The translations under genes were made by a program, and so were the position numbers. A DNA stretch of 61,666 bases from Pseudomonas syringae (GTDB lineage Bacteria > Pseudomonadota > Gammaproteobacteria > Pseudomonadales > Pseudomonadaceae), in the NCBI RefSeq assembly GCF_000737245.1, contig NZ_JPQU01000042.1, positions 1-61,666 of the forward strand, given 5' to 3'. Positions 49,690 through 58,607 of this stretch are shown one piece after another. The stretch's first letter is position 1. Each line of letters begins with the position of its first letter. Below the pieces are notes generated by a model that worked only from the letters and a program-made list of their open reading frames with translations, made no database searches and had not been told where the DNA came from.

Positions 49690-50853
49690 TCAGGCCTTGG
49701 CGCGCTGTTCCAGAATTTCTACGGCGGGAAGAACCTTGCCTTCAACAAACTCCAGGAAAGCACCGCCGCCAGTGGAAATGTAGGAGATCTTGTCCGCTAC
49801 GCCATATTTATCGATTGCCGCCAGAGTGTCACCGCCACCGGCAATCGAGAACGCAGAGCTTTCAGCAATGGCTTTGGCCAGAGTTTTGGTGCCTTCACCG
49901 AACTGATCGAATTCAAACACGCCGACCGGTCCGTTCCACAGAATAGTCTTGGAAGATTTCAGTAGTTCGGCGAAGTGCGCGGCAGTTTGCGGGCCGATAT
50001 CCAGAATCATGTCGTCGTCCGCAACGTCGGCGATGAGTTTGACGGTTGCTGTAGCGCTCTCGGCAAACTCCTTGGCGACCACTACATCCACAGGCAACGG
50101 CACACTGACCTTGCCTGCGATTTCACGTGCGGTATCCAGCAGGTCGGGTTCGTACAAAGATTTGCCGACCTTGTGCCCCGCAGCAGCCAGGAAGGTATTG
50201 GCGATGCCGCCGCCAACGATCAACTGATTGCAGATGGCGCTCAGGCTGTTGAGGACGTCCAGCTTGGTGGAAACCTTGGAGCCGGCAACGATGGCCGCCA
50301 TTGGCTGGGCAGGAGCGCCGAGGGCCTTGCCCAACGCGTCCAGCTCTGCAGCCAGCAGCGGACCCGCAGCGGCTACTTTGGCGAATTTGGCCACGCCGTG
50401 GGTCGAGCCTTCAGCGCGATGCGCCGTGCCGAACGCATCCATCACAAACACGTCACACAAAGCGGCGTATTTCTGCGCCAGCTCGTCGGCGTTCTTTTTC
50501 TCGCCCTTGTTGAAGCGCACATTCTCGAACAGCACGATGTCGCCCGCTTTGACGTCAACACCGTCCAGATAATCAGCAATCAGCGGCACTTCACGGCCCA
50601 ACGCCTTGCTCAGGTACTCGGCAACCGGCTTGAGGCTGTTCTCGGCGGAGAACTCACCCTCGGTCGGACGACCCAGGTGCGAGCAGACCATCACGGCCGC
50701 GCCCTTTTCCAGCGCCAGCTTGATGGTCGGCAGCGACGCGAGAATACGTGCATCGCTGCTGACAGCGCCGTCCTTGATCGGGACGTTGAGGTCTTCGCGG
50801 ATCAGTACACGCTTACCTTGCAGGTCGAGGTCGGTCATCTTCAACACGGTCAT
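49690..50853 (-). CDS. pgk: Phosphoglycerate kinase
   Basis: 387-aa monomer making ATP from 1,3-bisphosphoglycerate. N-terminal substrate motif VLIREDLNVPIKDG, SHLGRPTEGE; hinge and nucleotide region GPVGVFEFDQFGEGTK and IAGGGDTLAAIDKYG. It lies 18 bases after epd, and fba follows on the same strand. Confidence 0.97.
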   Translation of the reverse strand: MTVLKMTDLDLQGKRVLIREDLNVPIKDGAVSSDARILASLPTIKLALEKGAAVMVCSHLGRPTEGEFSAENSLKPVAEYLSKALGREVPLIADYLDGVDVKAGDIVLFENVRFNKGEKKNADELAQKYAALCDVFVMDAFGTAHRAEGSTHGVAKFAKVAAAGPLLAAELDALGKALGAPAQPMAAIVAGSKVSTKLDVLNSLSAICNQLIVGGGIANTFLAAAGHKVGKSLYEPDLLDTAREIAGKVSVPLPVDVVVAKEFAESATATVKLIADVADDDMILDIGPQTAAHFAELLKSSKTILWNGPVGVFEFDQFGEGTKTLAKAIAESSAFSIAGGGDTLAAIDKYGVADKISYISTGGGAFLEFVEGKVLPAVEILEQRAKA

Positions 50854-50871
50854 GAGTGAATCCCTGTTTTT

Positions 50872-51921
50872 TTACTGTTGTGGGTCTGCGACGTGCAAAA
50901 AGTGCTCGGCAACGTCAAGCATTCGGTTGGCAAACCCCCATTCGTTGTCGAACCAGGCCAGCAGATTGACCAGCCGTGGGCCGGATACGCGGGTCTGACT
51001 CGCATCGACGATGGCCGAATGAGGGTCATGGTTGAAATCGCAACTGGCGTGCGGCAGCTCGGTATAAGCCAGCAAACCCTTGAGCGGGCCACCGGTGGCG
51101 GCCTCGCGCAGAATGCGGTTTATCTCCGTAGCGTCGGTGTCCCGTGCGGTCTGCAAAGTGATGTCCAGACACGACACGTTAACGGTCGGCACGCGCACTG
51201 CTTTGGCCTGAATTCGGCCCGCAAGTTCCGGCAGAAGCCGTTCGATGCCTCGCGCCAGACCAGTGGACACCGGGATGATCGACTGGAAGGCCGAACGGGT
51301 GCGGCGTAGATCTTCATGATGATAGGCGTCAATCACGGGCTGGTCGTTCATCGCCGAGTGGATCGTGGTGATGGTGACGTATTCCAGACCGAGTGCCTGA
51401 TCCAGCAGGCGCAGCAAGGGCACGCTGCAATTGGTGGTACAGGATGCTGCGGACACCAGCAGCTCGCGACCCGTCAGCTTTTGCTGATTGATGCCGAACA
51501 CGATGGTGGCATCGACATCGGCCTCGCTGGCCATGGGCTGTGAAAACAGCACCCGCGGTGCGCCGGCGTCGAGGAACCGCTGGCCGTCTTCGCGGGTGTT
51601 GTAGACGCCTGAGCATTCGAGGACCAGATCAATTTCCAACTCGGCCCAGTCAACGTCTTCCGGCGTCGCGCTGCGCAGCACTTTGATCTTGTGATCATTG
51701 ATGTGCAGATACTGCCCTTCGACCCGCACTTCGCCAGGAAAGCGGCCGTGTGTGGAGTCAAAGCGCGTGAGGTATTCGAGGCTGGCCATGTCGGCCAGAT
51801 CGTTGATGGCGACCACTTCGAACCCGGCCTTCGTCCCTCGCTCGCACAGCGCGCGCACGACGCAGCGGCCGATCCGGCCGTAGCCGTTGAGTGCAACTTT
51901 GTAAGGACGGTGTTGGGGCAT
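50872..51921 (-). CDS. epd: Erythrose-4-phosphate dehydrogenase (GapB family)
   Basis: 349-aa NAD-dependent enzyme of the GAPDH fold. It oxidises erythrose-4-phosphate in vitamin B6 synthesis; a GAPDH role is less likely. Rossmann GYGRIGR at residues 13-19, nucleophile Cys161 in SAASCTTNC. The gene lies between tktA, which makes erythrose-4-phosphate, and pgk. A REP doublet separates it from tktA. Confidence 0.92.
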   Translation of the reverse strand: MPQHRPYKVALNGYGRIGRCVVRALCERGTKAGFEVVAINDLADMASLEYLTRFDSTHGRFPGEVRVEGQYLHINDHKIKVLRSATPEDVDWAELEIDLVLECSGVYNTREDGQRFLDAGAPRVLFSQPMASEADVDATIVFGINQQKLTGRELLVSAASCTTNCSVPLLRLLDQALGLEYVTITTIHSAMNDQPVIDAYHHEDLRRTRSAFQSIIPVSTGLARGIERLLPELAGRIQAKAVRVPTVNVSCLDITLQTARDTDATEINRILREAATGGPLKGLLAYTELPHASCDFNHDPHSAIVDASQTRVSGPRLVNLLAWFDNEWGFANRMLDVAEHFLHVADPQQ

Positions 51922-51948
51922 GGGGTTCTCGTTGGGTGTATCAGGCCC

Positions 51949-52035
51949 GTTGGAGCGAGGCTTGCCCGCGAATACAGCAACGAGGTCTGTCAGACAAACC
52001 GCATCGCCTCGTTCGCGGGCAAGCCTCGCTCCAAC
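51949..52035. repeat. REP doublet, GAGGCTTGCCCGCGAA type
   Basis: Arm GTTGGAGCGAGGCTTGCCCG+CGAA at 51949-51972, reverse complement at 52012-52035. Between tktA and epd. Confidence 0.9.
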
Positions 52036-52044
52036 AGATCGCTA

Positions 52045-54042
52045 TCAGTCTTCCAGCAACTCTTCAGCCTGACCCAGGATGTTTTCCAAGGTGAAGCCGA
52101 ACTCTTCGAAGAGGGCTGGCGCAGGCGCCGACTCGCCAAAGGTAGTCATGCCGATGACGCGACCTTCAAGGCCGACGTACTTGTACCAGAAGTCCGCGTG
52201 CGCAGCTTCAATGGCGATACGGGCGCTGACCTGCAGCGGCAGGACCGCTTGCTTGTAGCCCGGATCCTGAGCATCAAAGACGCTGGTGCATGGCATGGAA
52301 ACCACGCGTACGTTACGACCTTGAGCGCTGAGTGCGTCGAAGGCCTGAACAGCGAGGCCAACTTCCGAACCCGTAGCGATCAGGATCAGCTCAGGCTCGC
52401 CGACGCAGTCACGCAGCACGTAGCCACCACGGGCGATGTCCGCCAGTTGCGCTTCGTCACGAGCCTGGTGCGGCAGATTCTGACGCGAGAAGATCAGTGC
52501 AGAAGGACCGTCGTTGCGCTCGATGGCGTATTTCCACGCTACCGCCGATTCAACTGCATCCGCAGGACGCCATGTATCCAGGTTCGGCGTGGTGCGCAGG
52601 CTGGTCAACTGCTCGATTGGCTGGTGCGTCGGGCCGTCTTCGCCCAGACCGATGGAGTCGTGGGTGAACACATACAGCACGCGCTTCTTCATCAGCGAGG
52701 ACATGCGCACCGCGTTACGGGCGTATTCCATGAAGATCAGGAAGGTCGCGCCGTAAGGAACGAAACCGCCGTGCAACGCGATGCCGTTCATCATGGCGCC
52801 CATGCCGAACTCGCGCACGCCGTAGTGCAGGTAGTTACCGTTGGCATCTTCGCCAGTGATGCTCTTGCAGCCTTTCCAGATGGTCAGGTTGGAGCCAGCC
52901 AGGTCAGCCGAACCACCCAGGAACTCAGGCAGCAGCGGACCGAAGGCGGTCAGTGCATTCTGGCTTGCCTTACGGCTGGCGATGGTCTCGCCCTTGGCGT
53001 TGACTTCAGCCACGTAAGCGGCAGATTTCTCGGCGAAGTCGGCAGGCAATTCGCCGCTCATGCGACGGATCAGCTCGTTGGCCAGTTCCGGGTGCTCGGC
53101 AGAGTAAGCAGCAAAGCGCTGATCCCATTCGGCTTCGGTCGCCAGGCCTTTCTCTTTGCAATTCCACTCGGCATAGATGTCAGCCGGGATTTCGAATGGG
53201 CCATGGGTCCATTTCAGGGCCGCGCGGGTCAGGGCGATTTCGTCAGCACCCAGCGGCGCGCCGTGGGACTCTTCCTTGCCTTGCTTGTTCGGCGAACCGA
53301 AACCGATGGTGGTCTTGCAGCAGATCAGGGTCGGCTTGTCGCTTTTGCGAGCGGTGTCGATGGCGGTCTTGATCTCGTCGGCGTCATGGCCGTCGACATT
53401 GCGGATGACCAGCCAGCCGTATGACTCGAAGCGCTTTGGCGTGTCGTCAGTGAACCAGCCTTCGACTTCGCCATCAATGGAGATGCCGTTATCGTCGTAG
53501 AACGCGATCAGCTTGTTCAGGCCCAGCGTGCCAGCCAGAGAGCCAACTTCGTGGGAGATGCCTTCCATCATGCAGCCATCACCCATGAATACGTAGGTGT
53601 GGTGGTCAACGATGTTGTGGCCTGGACGGTTGAACTGGGCCGCCAGAGTCTTTTCCGCTACAGCGAAACCCACGGCGTTGGCAAACCCCTGGCCCAGAGG
53701 ACCGGTGGTGGTTTCAACGCCAGGGGTGTAGCCGAATTCCGGGTGCCCCGGTGTGCGGCTGTGCAGTTGGCGGAAGTTTTTCAGGTCGTCGATGGACAGG
53801 TCATAACCGGTCAGGTGCAGCAGCGAGTAAACCAGCATCGAACCGTGGCCGTTGGACATGATGAAGCGGTCGCGGTCGGCAAATGCAGGGTTGCTCGGGT
53901 TGTGCTTCAGATAGTCGCGCCAAAGTACTTCGGCGATATCCGCCATGCCCATAGGGGCACCGGGATGGCCGCTGTTGGCTTTTTGCACGGCATCCATGCT
54001 GAGTGCACGAATGGCGTTGGCACGCTCACGACGGCTGGGCAT
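52045..54042 (-). CDS. tktA: Transketolase
   Basis: 665-aa thiamine-diphosphate enzyme of the pentose phosphate pathway. ThDP motif GDGCMMEGISHEVGSLAGTLGLNKLIAFYDDN; N-terminal SGHPGAPMGMADIA; central DSIGLGEDGPTHQPIEQL. The ATG 54042 follows AGGAG; a longer open frame begins within the upstream gap and is unlikely. Confidence 0.97.
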   Translation of the reverse strand: MPSRRERANAIRALSMDAVQKANSGHPGAPMGMADIAEVLWRDYLKHNPSNPAFADRDRFIMSNGHGSMLVYSLLHLTGYDLSIDDLKNFRQLHSRTPGHPEFGYTPGVETTTGPLGQGFANAVGFAVAEKTLAAQFNRPGHNIVDHHTYVFMGDGCMMEGISHEVGSLAGTLGLNKLIAFYDDNGISIDGEVEGWFTDDTPKRFESYGWLVIRNVDGHDADEIKTAIDTARKSDKPTLICCKTTIGFGSPNKQGKEESHGAPLGADEIALTRAALKWTHGPFEIPADIYAEWNCKEKGLATEAEWDQRFAAYSAEHPELANELIRRMSGELPADFAEKSAAYVAEVNAKGETIASRKASQNALTAFGPLLPEFLGGSADLAGSNLTIWKGCKSITGEDANGNYLHYGVREFGMGAMMNGIALHGGFVPYGATFLIFMEYARNAVRMSSLMKKRVLYVFTHDSIGLGEDGPTHQPIEQLTSLRTTPNLDTWRPADAVESAVAWKYAIERNDGPSALIFSRQNLPHQARDEAQLADIARGGYVLRDCVGEPELILIATGSEVGLAVQAFDALSAQGRNVRVVSMPCTSVFDAQDPGYKQAVLPLQVSARIAIEAAHADFWYKYVGLEGRVIGMTTFGESAPAPALFEEFGFTLENILGQAEELLED

Positions 54043-54279
54043 CGCTGATCTCCTGGGAACTGGAAAGAATGGGTCTGAAAAAGGCGAGCATTTTCCCTCA
54101 GGCACTGCCTGGGAGCAATGAAAGATAGCGGGTTGAGGTAGTTTTTCCTGCTCGTTGCTCGTTATTTGTCCAGGTATGGCGCTGTGCTAGTGCCCTCGTT
54201 CGCCACCCATCATCCAATATCAAAACTTTTTGATATTGCCCTTGCGACATCCCCGGAGGCTAACTAGACTGCCAGCCCT
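54043..54279. promoter_or_regulatory. Divergent promoter region of tktA and sahR-metK
   Basis: 237 bases holding promoters in both directions and the 24-base palindrome at 54215-54238. GGAGG at 54255-54259 is too far (20 bases) from the ATG at 54280 to serve as a normal RBS. Confidence 0.5.
54215..54238. promoter_or_regulatory. Operator, perfect 11-bp inverted repeat ahead of the ArsR-type gene
   Basis: CAATATCAAAA and TTTTGATATTG are exact inverses around CT. An ATATCAAA/TTTGATAT palindrome of this size, 41 bases ahead of an ArsR-family gene, fits autoregulation. Proposed SahR site controlling sahR-metK. Confidence 0.8.
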
Positions 54280-55275
54280 ATGAACCTGCGCGCACCCGTA
54301 ATCCGCCACGATGACTGCGACGACCTCTCTGCCTTGTGCAAAGCGGGCGGCGATCCATTGCGACTGAATGTTTTGCGGGTTCTGGCCAACGATTCTTTTG
54401 GCGTGCTGGAACTGGCGCAGATTTTCGCCATTGGCCAGTCGGGCATGAGCCATCACCTCAAGGTGCTGGCCCAGGCTGATCTGGTTGCGACCCGACGCGA
54501 AGGCAATGCGATTTTCTATCGGCGTGCCCTGCCCCATACCGGACTACCGGGCGGCAGGCTGCATGCGGCGCTGCTGGATGAAGTGGACACGCTGCTGTTA
54601 CCCGACGATGTGCAGATGCGCATCGGTCTGGTGCATCGGCAACGTGCCTCCGCCAGCCAGGATTTCTTCGCTCGCACGGCGGACAAATTCCGCGCCCAGC
54701 AAGACCTGATCGCAGGCTTGACCCAATACCGGGAAAGCCTGTTGTCACTGCTCGACAAACTGAGCTTCGGCCCAGAGGCGACAGCACTGGAAGTCGGCCC
54801 CGGCGATGGCGGGTTTCTGCCGGAACTGGCCCGTCGTTTCAAGCACGTCATGGCGCTGGATAACAGCCCTGCAATGCTCGAAATGGCGCGTCAGGTATGC
54901 ACCGCCCAGGCACTGATTAATGTCGAGCTGAAACTGGCCGATGCACTGGATGCCGCCGATGTACACGCCGATTGCGTGGTACTGAATATGGTCCTGCACC
55001 ATTTCGCCGCGCCGGCCGAGGCACTCAAACAACTCGCAGCATTGGTCCATCCGGGCGGAAGCCTGTTGGTGACCGAGCTGTGTAGCCATGACCAGAGCTG
55101 GGCCAGGGAGGCCTGTGGCGATCTTTGGTTAGGGTTCGAACAGGATGATCTGGCCCGTTGGGCCATCGCTGCGGGGCTAGTTCCCGGGGAAAGCCTCTAT
55201 GTAGGCTTACGTAATGGTTTCCAGATCCAGGTCCGCCATTTTCAGCGACCGGCTGGCAACACTCACCATCGGTAA
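54280..55275 (+). CDS. sahR: ArsR-family regulator fused to a methyltransferase-like domain, SahR type
   Basis: 331 aa. Winged helix of the ArsR type at residues 25-85 (RLNVLRVLANDSFGVLELAQI, MSHHLKVLAQADLV) and a class I methyltransferase fold from 165 on (ALEVGPGDGG motif I, NMVLHHF, PGGSLLVTEL). No metal-binding Cys pair. SahR regulators of Proteobacteria have this build, sense S-adenosylhomocysteine through the methyltransferase-like domain and repress SAM-cycle genes such as metK. Here metK follows after 20 bases. Autoregulated through 54215-54238, I infer. A real methyltransferase activity cannot be ruled out. Confidence 0.85.
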   Translation: MNLRAPVIRHDDCDDLSALCKAGGDPLRLNVLRVLANDSFGVLELAQIFAIGQSGMSHHLKVLAQADLVATRREGNAIFYRRALPHTGLPGGRLHAALLDEVDTLLLPDDVQMRIGLVHRQRASASQDFFARTADKFRAQQDLIAGLTQYRESLLSLLDKLSFGPEATALEVGPGDGGFLPELARRFKHVMALDNSPAMLEMARQVCTAQALINVELKLADALDAADVHADCVVLNMVLHHFAAPAEALKQLAALVHPGGSLLVTELCSHDQSWAREACGDLWLGFEQDDLARWAIAAGLVPGESLYVGLRNGFQIQVRHFQRPAGNTHHR

Positions 55276-55295
55276 AATTCAGGAAACCCGTAGAG

Positions 55296-56486
55296 ATGAG
55301 CGAATACTCCCTTTTCACCTCCGAGTCCGTGTCCGAAGGGCATCCAGACAAAATCGCCGACCAGATCTCCGATGCGGTTCTGGACGCAATCATCACTCAG
55401 GACAAACATGCTCGCGTAGCGGTGGAAACCCTGGTCAAGACGGGCGTTGCCATCGTTGCCGGTGAAGTGACCACGACCGCCTGGGTTGACCTGGAACAGA
55501 TCGTTCGTGACGTGATCACCGACATTGGCTACACCAGCTCCGACGTCGGCTTCGACGGTGCTACCTGCGGCGTGATGAACATCATCGGCAAGCAGTCCCC
55601 TGACATCAACCAGGGTGTAGACCGTGCCAAGCCTGAAGATCAAGGCGCCGGCGACCAGGGCCTGATGTTCGGCTACGCCAGCAACGAAACCGCAGAGCTG
55701 ATGCCCGCGCCAATCGCGTTCTCGCACCAACTGGTCAAGCGTCAGGCTGAGGCCCGCAAATCCGGCCTGCTGCCATGGTTGCGCCCGGATGCCAAATCCC
55801 AGGTCACTTGCAGCTATGAAAACGGCAAGGTCGTGGGCATCGACGCGGTTGTTCTGTCGACCCAGCACAACCCAGAAGTGTCCTACAACGACCTGCGCGA
55901 AGGCGTGATGGAGCTGATCGTCAAGCACGTGCTGCCAGCCGAGCTGCTGCACAAGGACACCCAGTTCCACATCAACCCGACTGGCCAGTTCATCATTGGC
56001 GGCCCGGTAGGTGACTGCGGTCTGACCGGTCGCAAGATCATCGTCGACAGCTACGGCGGCATGGCCCGTCACGGCGGTGGCGCGTTCTCCGGCAAGGATC
56101 CATCCAAGGTTGACCGTTCGGCCGCCTACGCGGGTCGCTATGTTGCCAAGAACATCGTGGCCGCTGGCCTGGCTGAGCGTTGCGAGATTCAGGTCTCCTA
56201 CGCCATCGGCGTTGCACAGCCGACTTCGATCTCGCTGAACACCTTCGGCACCGGCAAGATCAGCGATGACAAGATCATCAAGCTGGTCCGCGACATCTTC
56301 GACCTGCGTCCATACGCGATCACCAAGATGCTCGACCTGCTGCACCCGATGTACCAGGAAACTGCTGCCTACGGCCACTTCGGTCGCACGCCGCAAACCA
56401 AGACCGTGGGCGATGACACCTTCACCACGTTCACCTGGGAAAAAACCGACCGCGCCGAAGCCCTGCGCGCCGCTGCCGGCCTGTAA
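55296..56486 (+). CDS. metK: S-adenosylmethionine synthetase
   Basis: 396-aa enzyme making SAM from methionine and ATP. Signature hexapeptide region GAGDQGLMFGYA and the P-loop-like GGGAFSGKDPSKVDRSAAYAGR; N-terminal FTSESVSEGHPDKIADQISDA. In one operon with sahR. Closed by a terminator. Confidence 0.98.
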   Translation: MSEYSLFTSESVSEGHPDKIADQISDAVLDAIITQDKHARVAVETLVKTGVAIVAGEVTTTAWVDLEQIVRDVITDIGYTSSDVGFDGATCGVMNIIGKQSPDINQGVDRAKPEDQGAGDQGLMFGYASNETAELMPAPIAFSHQLVKRQAEARKSGLLPWLRPDAKSQVTCSYENGKVVGIDAVVLSTQHNPEVSYNDLREGVMELIVKHVLPAELLHKDTQFHINPTGQFIIGGPVGDCGLTGRKIIVDSYGGMARHGGGAFSGKDPSKVDRSAAYAGRYVAKNIVAAGLAERCEIQVSYAIGVAQPTSISLNTFGTGKISDDKIIKLVRDIFDLRPYAITKMLDLLHPMYQETAAYGHFGRTPQTKTVGDDTFTTFTWEKTDRAEALRAAAGL

Positions 56487-56500
56487 TCTTCAGGCGTCAC

Positions 56501-56541
56501 AAAAAGCCCCTGGCGACTTTGGTCGGCAGGGGCTTTTTTTG
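56501..56541 (+). terminator. Rho-independent terminator after metK
   Basis: Stem AAAAGCCCCTG / CAGGGGCTTTT, loop about 13 bases, T run to 56541. Confidence 0.92.
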
Positions 56542-56562
56542 TTCTGGCAATAACGATCATCT

Positions 56563-56650
56563 GTTGGAGCCGGGCTTGCCCGCGAAGAACGATGACGCGT
56601 TGCACCTGTTACACCGTGTTGGCTGATTCGCGGGCAAGCCCGGCTCCAGC
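56563..56650. repeat. REP doublet, CCGGGCTTGCCCGCGAA type
   Basis: Arm GTTGGAGCCGGGCTTGCCCG+CGAA at 56563-56586; right arm TTCGCGGGCAAGCCCGGCTCC+AGC with one changed base. First of three doublets in a row (56563-56863). Confidence 0.88.
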
Positions 56651-56668
56651 GGAGGCATGCGATTTCTG

Positions 56669-56754
56669 GTGGGCGCGGTGCTTGCCCGCGATAAGGTTTG
56701 GGTGATCTAGCTACAGAACGCGGTGTCTGTATCGCGGGCAAGCCTCGCTCCAAC
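56669..56754. repeat. REP doublet with unlike arms
   Basis: Left arm GTGGGCGCGGTGCTTGCCCG+CGAT (GGTGC type, one base changed), right arm ATCGCGGGCAAGCCTCGCTC+CAAC (GAGGC type). The arms come from two families and pair only in the inner 13 bases and near the ends. Confidence 0.85.
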
Positions 56755-56773
56755 GGATTCATAACCAACACCT

Positions 56774-56863
56774 GTGGGAGCGAATTCATTCGCGAAAAGG
56801 CCATTACATCCGATGCATTTTCATCGGCATTAACATTGCCTTGGCGAATAAATTCGCTCTCAC
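56774..56863. repeat. REP doublet, GAATTCATTC type, right arm diverged
   Basis: Left arm GTGGGAGCGAATTCATTCGC at 56774-56793; right arm reads TTGGCGAATAAATTCGCTCTC+AC with three changes. Confidence 0.85.
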
Positions 56864-56913
56864 AGGCCCGAGGTCTCCGGACGCTCGTGTATGCCCGCAG
56901 TCGCCTAGGTGAT

Positions 56914-57765
56914 TCAGCCCGTTGCAACCTCACGCTGCGGATCAGTGATCCACTCGCTCCACGACCCGGCATACAACCCGCCCAGCGGATACCCTGCCAG
57001 ACACAACGCAAACAGGTTGTGACACGCCGTCACACCTGAGCCGCAGTAAGCAACCAGCTGTTCAGGAGCGCGGCCACGCAGCTGGGTCGCGAAGCGTTGC
57101 TTGAGTTCGTCAACAGGCAAGAACTTGCCGTCCGGACCAAGGTTATCGGTGAAGGCTGCGCATTGGGCGCCGGGAATATGCCCTGCGACAGGGTCAATCG
57201 GCTCCACTTCGCCACGGAATCGCGCGTCAGCACGAGCATCGATCAAGGTCATTTCCGGATCGCCCAGCCGGTCCTGCAAGTGTTTGGCACTGAGCACCAG
57301 CGAATCATCCGGCTGACCGGTGAAATGCCCTGGTTTTTTGTCCGGTGCATCAAGGCTCAGGGGCAAGCCCGCTGCATGCCAGGCCTTGAGGCCACCGTCG
57401 AGGATAAACACGCCATCACGTTTGCCGAGCCAGGCCAATAACCACCAGGCTCTCGCGGCATAAGCGCCGGGGCCGTCGTCGTAAAGCACCACGTCACTGT
57501 CGGCGTTGATGCCCCAGTGCTGCAAACGCTCCACCAGGGTCTGCGCATCCGGTAGCGGATGGCGGCCCGTCTTGCCTTTGCTGACCGGGCCGCTCAGATC
57601 ACGCTCCAGATCAGCAAAGCAGGAACCCTCGATATGCCCGTTGGCATAGCTGCGTTGACCGTAAGCGGTATCTTCCAGTGCAAAACGGCAGTCGAGAATC
57701 ACCAGGCCTGGTTGCTGCTGGCGCTCGGCCAGTTGCTGGGGGCTGATCAGTTGCGCGATGGACAT
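56914..57765 (-). CDS. sseA: 3-mercaptopyruvate sulfurtransferase (tandem rhodanese)
   Basis: 283-aa protein of two rhodanese domains: about 5-135 (inactive, with ILDCRFALED at its start) and 155-283 (active). Catalytic Cys241 lies in CGSGVTACH; the CGSGVT loop is the mercaptopyruvate type rather than the thiosulfate type. Unlike the rhodanese-like protein at 24232, the active Cys is present. Single gene, leftward. Confidence 0.92.
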   Translation of the reverse strand: MSIAQLISPQQLAERQQQPGLVILDCRFALEDTAYGQRSYANGHIEGSCFADLERDLSGPVSKGKTGRHPLPDAQTLVERLQHWGINADSDVVLYDDGPGAYAARAWWLLAWLGKRDGVFILDGGLKAWHAAGLPLSLDAPDKKPGHFTGQPDDSLVLSAKHLQDRLGDPEMTLIDARADARFRGEVEPIDPVAGHIPGAQCAAFTDNLGPDGKFLPVDELKQRFATQLRGRAPEQLVAYCGSGVTACHNLFALCLAGYPLGGLYAGSWSEWITDPQREVATG

Positions 57766-57832
57766 GACAGGCTCCTGTAGACAATTGAGTTAGCGAGGAA
57801 GCTGAAACCGATGATGCTTAACGCTATCCCTC

Positions 57833-58504
57833 TCAGACAGCATCAGCCAACGCCTGCTGCAATGGCACGTAAAATTCTTCGCAGAGCGACCTGACTTCCT
57901 CACTCGCACCCGCTGTAACGTAACCGGATTCCAGCATCAGAACCTGATAAACCCCGCGGCGCATGGCGTCCTGATTCAGCCGGCTGCTGTTTTCCCTGGT
58001 CGTGCACAGAAAGCGCACCCAGGACGTGAGGACAATCCAGGTATTGAGGGTCAGGGATTCGATCTGCACCTTATCCATCTGCAGAATGCCTGCTTCGACA
58101 AACCCGCCATAGATCGCCATGGCCTGAATCAGACAGTGCTGGGAAAAGCGCCGATAACGCGCGGCAAGTTCAGGGTCGGCGTCCAGTAGATGCTCAAGAT
58201 CACGGTGCAGGAAGCGATAGCGCCACATGCCGTCGAGTATTTCCAGCAGGTAGTAACGCTTGTCTTCGACACTGGCCTGTCGCCCTTTGGGCGGGCGCAG
58301 AAAGGTGTTCACCAGGGTTTCATATTCGCTGAACAGCTCAGCGATGATCGCCTGCTTGTTGGGGAAGTGGTAATAGAGATTGCCGGGCGAGATTTCCATG
58401 TGCGCCGCAATGTGATTGGTGCTGACGCTGCGTTCGCCCAGCTGATTGAACAGCTCCAGGCTGGTCTGCACGATACGTTCACGGGTTTTGATACGCGGGG
58501 CCAT
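57833..58504 (-). CDS. TetR-family transcriptional regulator
   Basis: 223 aa. HTH at residues 8-55 (RERIVQTSLELFNQLGERSVSTNHIAAHMEISPGNLYYHFPNKQAI). The long C-terminal part begins with a DUF-like TetR_C segment with Trp-Arg-Tyr-Arg (MWRYRFLHRDLEHLL), seen in Pseudomonas regulators near polyhydroxyalkanoate or fatty-acid genes, but no such gene is here. It follows the dehydratase gene by about 100 bases, both leftward. Target unknown. Confidence 0.88.
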   Translation of the reverse strand: MAPRIKTRERIVQTSLELFNQLGERSVSTNHIAAHMEISPGNLYYHFPNKQAIIAELFSEYETLVNTFLRPPKGRQASVEDKRYYLLEILDGMWRYRFLHRDLEHLLDADPELAARYRRFSQHCLIQAMAIYGGFVEAGILQMDKVQIESLTLNTWIVLTSWVRFLCTTRENSSRLNQDAMRRGVYQVLMLESGYVTAGASEEVRSLCEEFYVPLQQALADAV

Positions 58505-58607
58505 GCTCGATTGATCGCTCGAATGTTATTGGTATCGAGCGATCTTAACGCAAGCCTGTAATAACGTGTCATGTCCGGCCGCTATCGACGCCCGGACATG
58601 ACCCAGA

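Noticed and set aside
54043..54279. SAM or SAH riboswitch ahead of sahR-metK
   Set aside because: The only clear structure is a 24-base palindrome typical of a protein operator; no conserved riboswitch core is recognisable.
54280..55275. Metal-sensing ArsR repressor
   Set aside because: No Cys or His metal-site pattern in the winged helix; the C-terminal methyltransferase-like domain and the metK link favour SahR.
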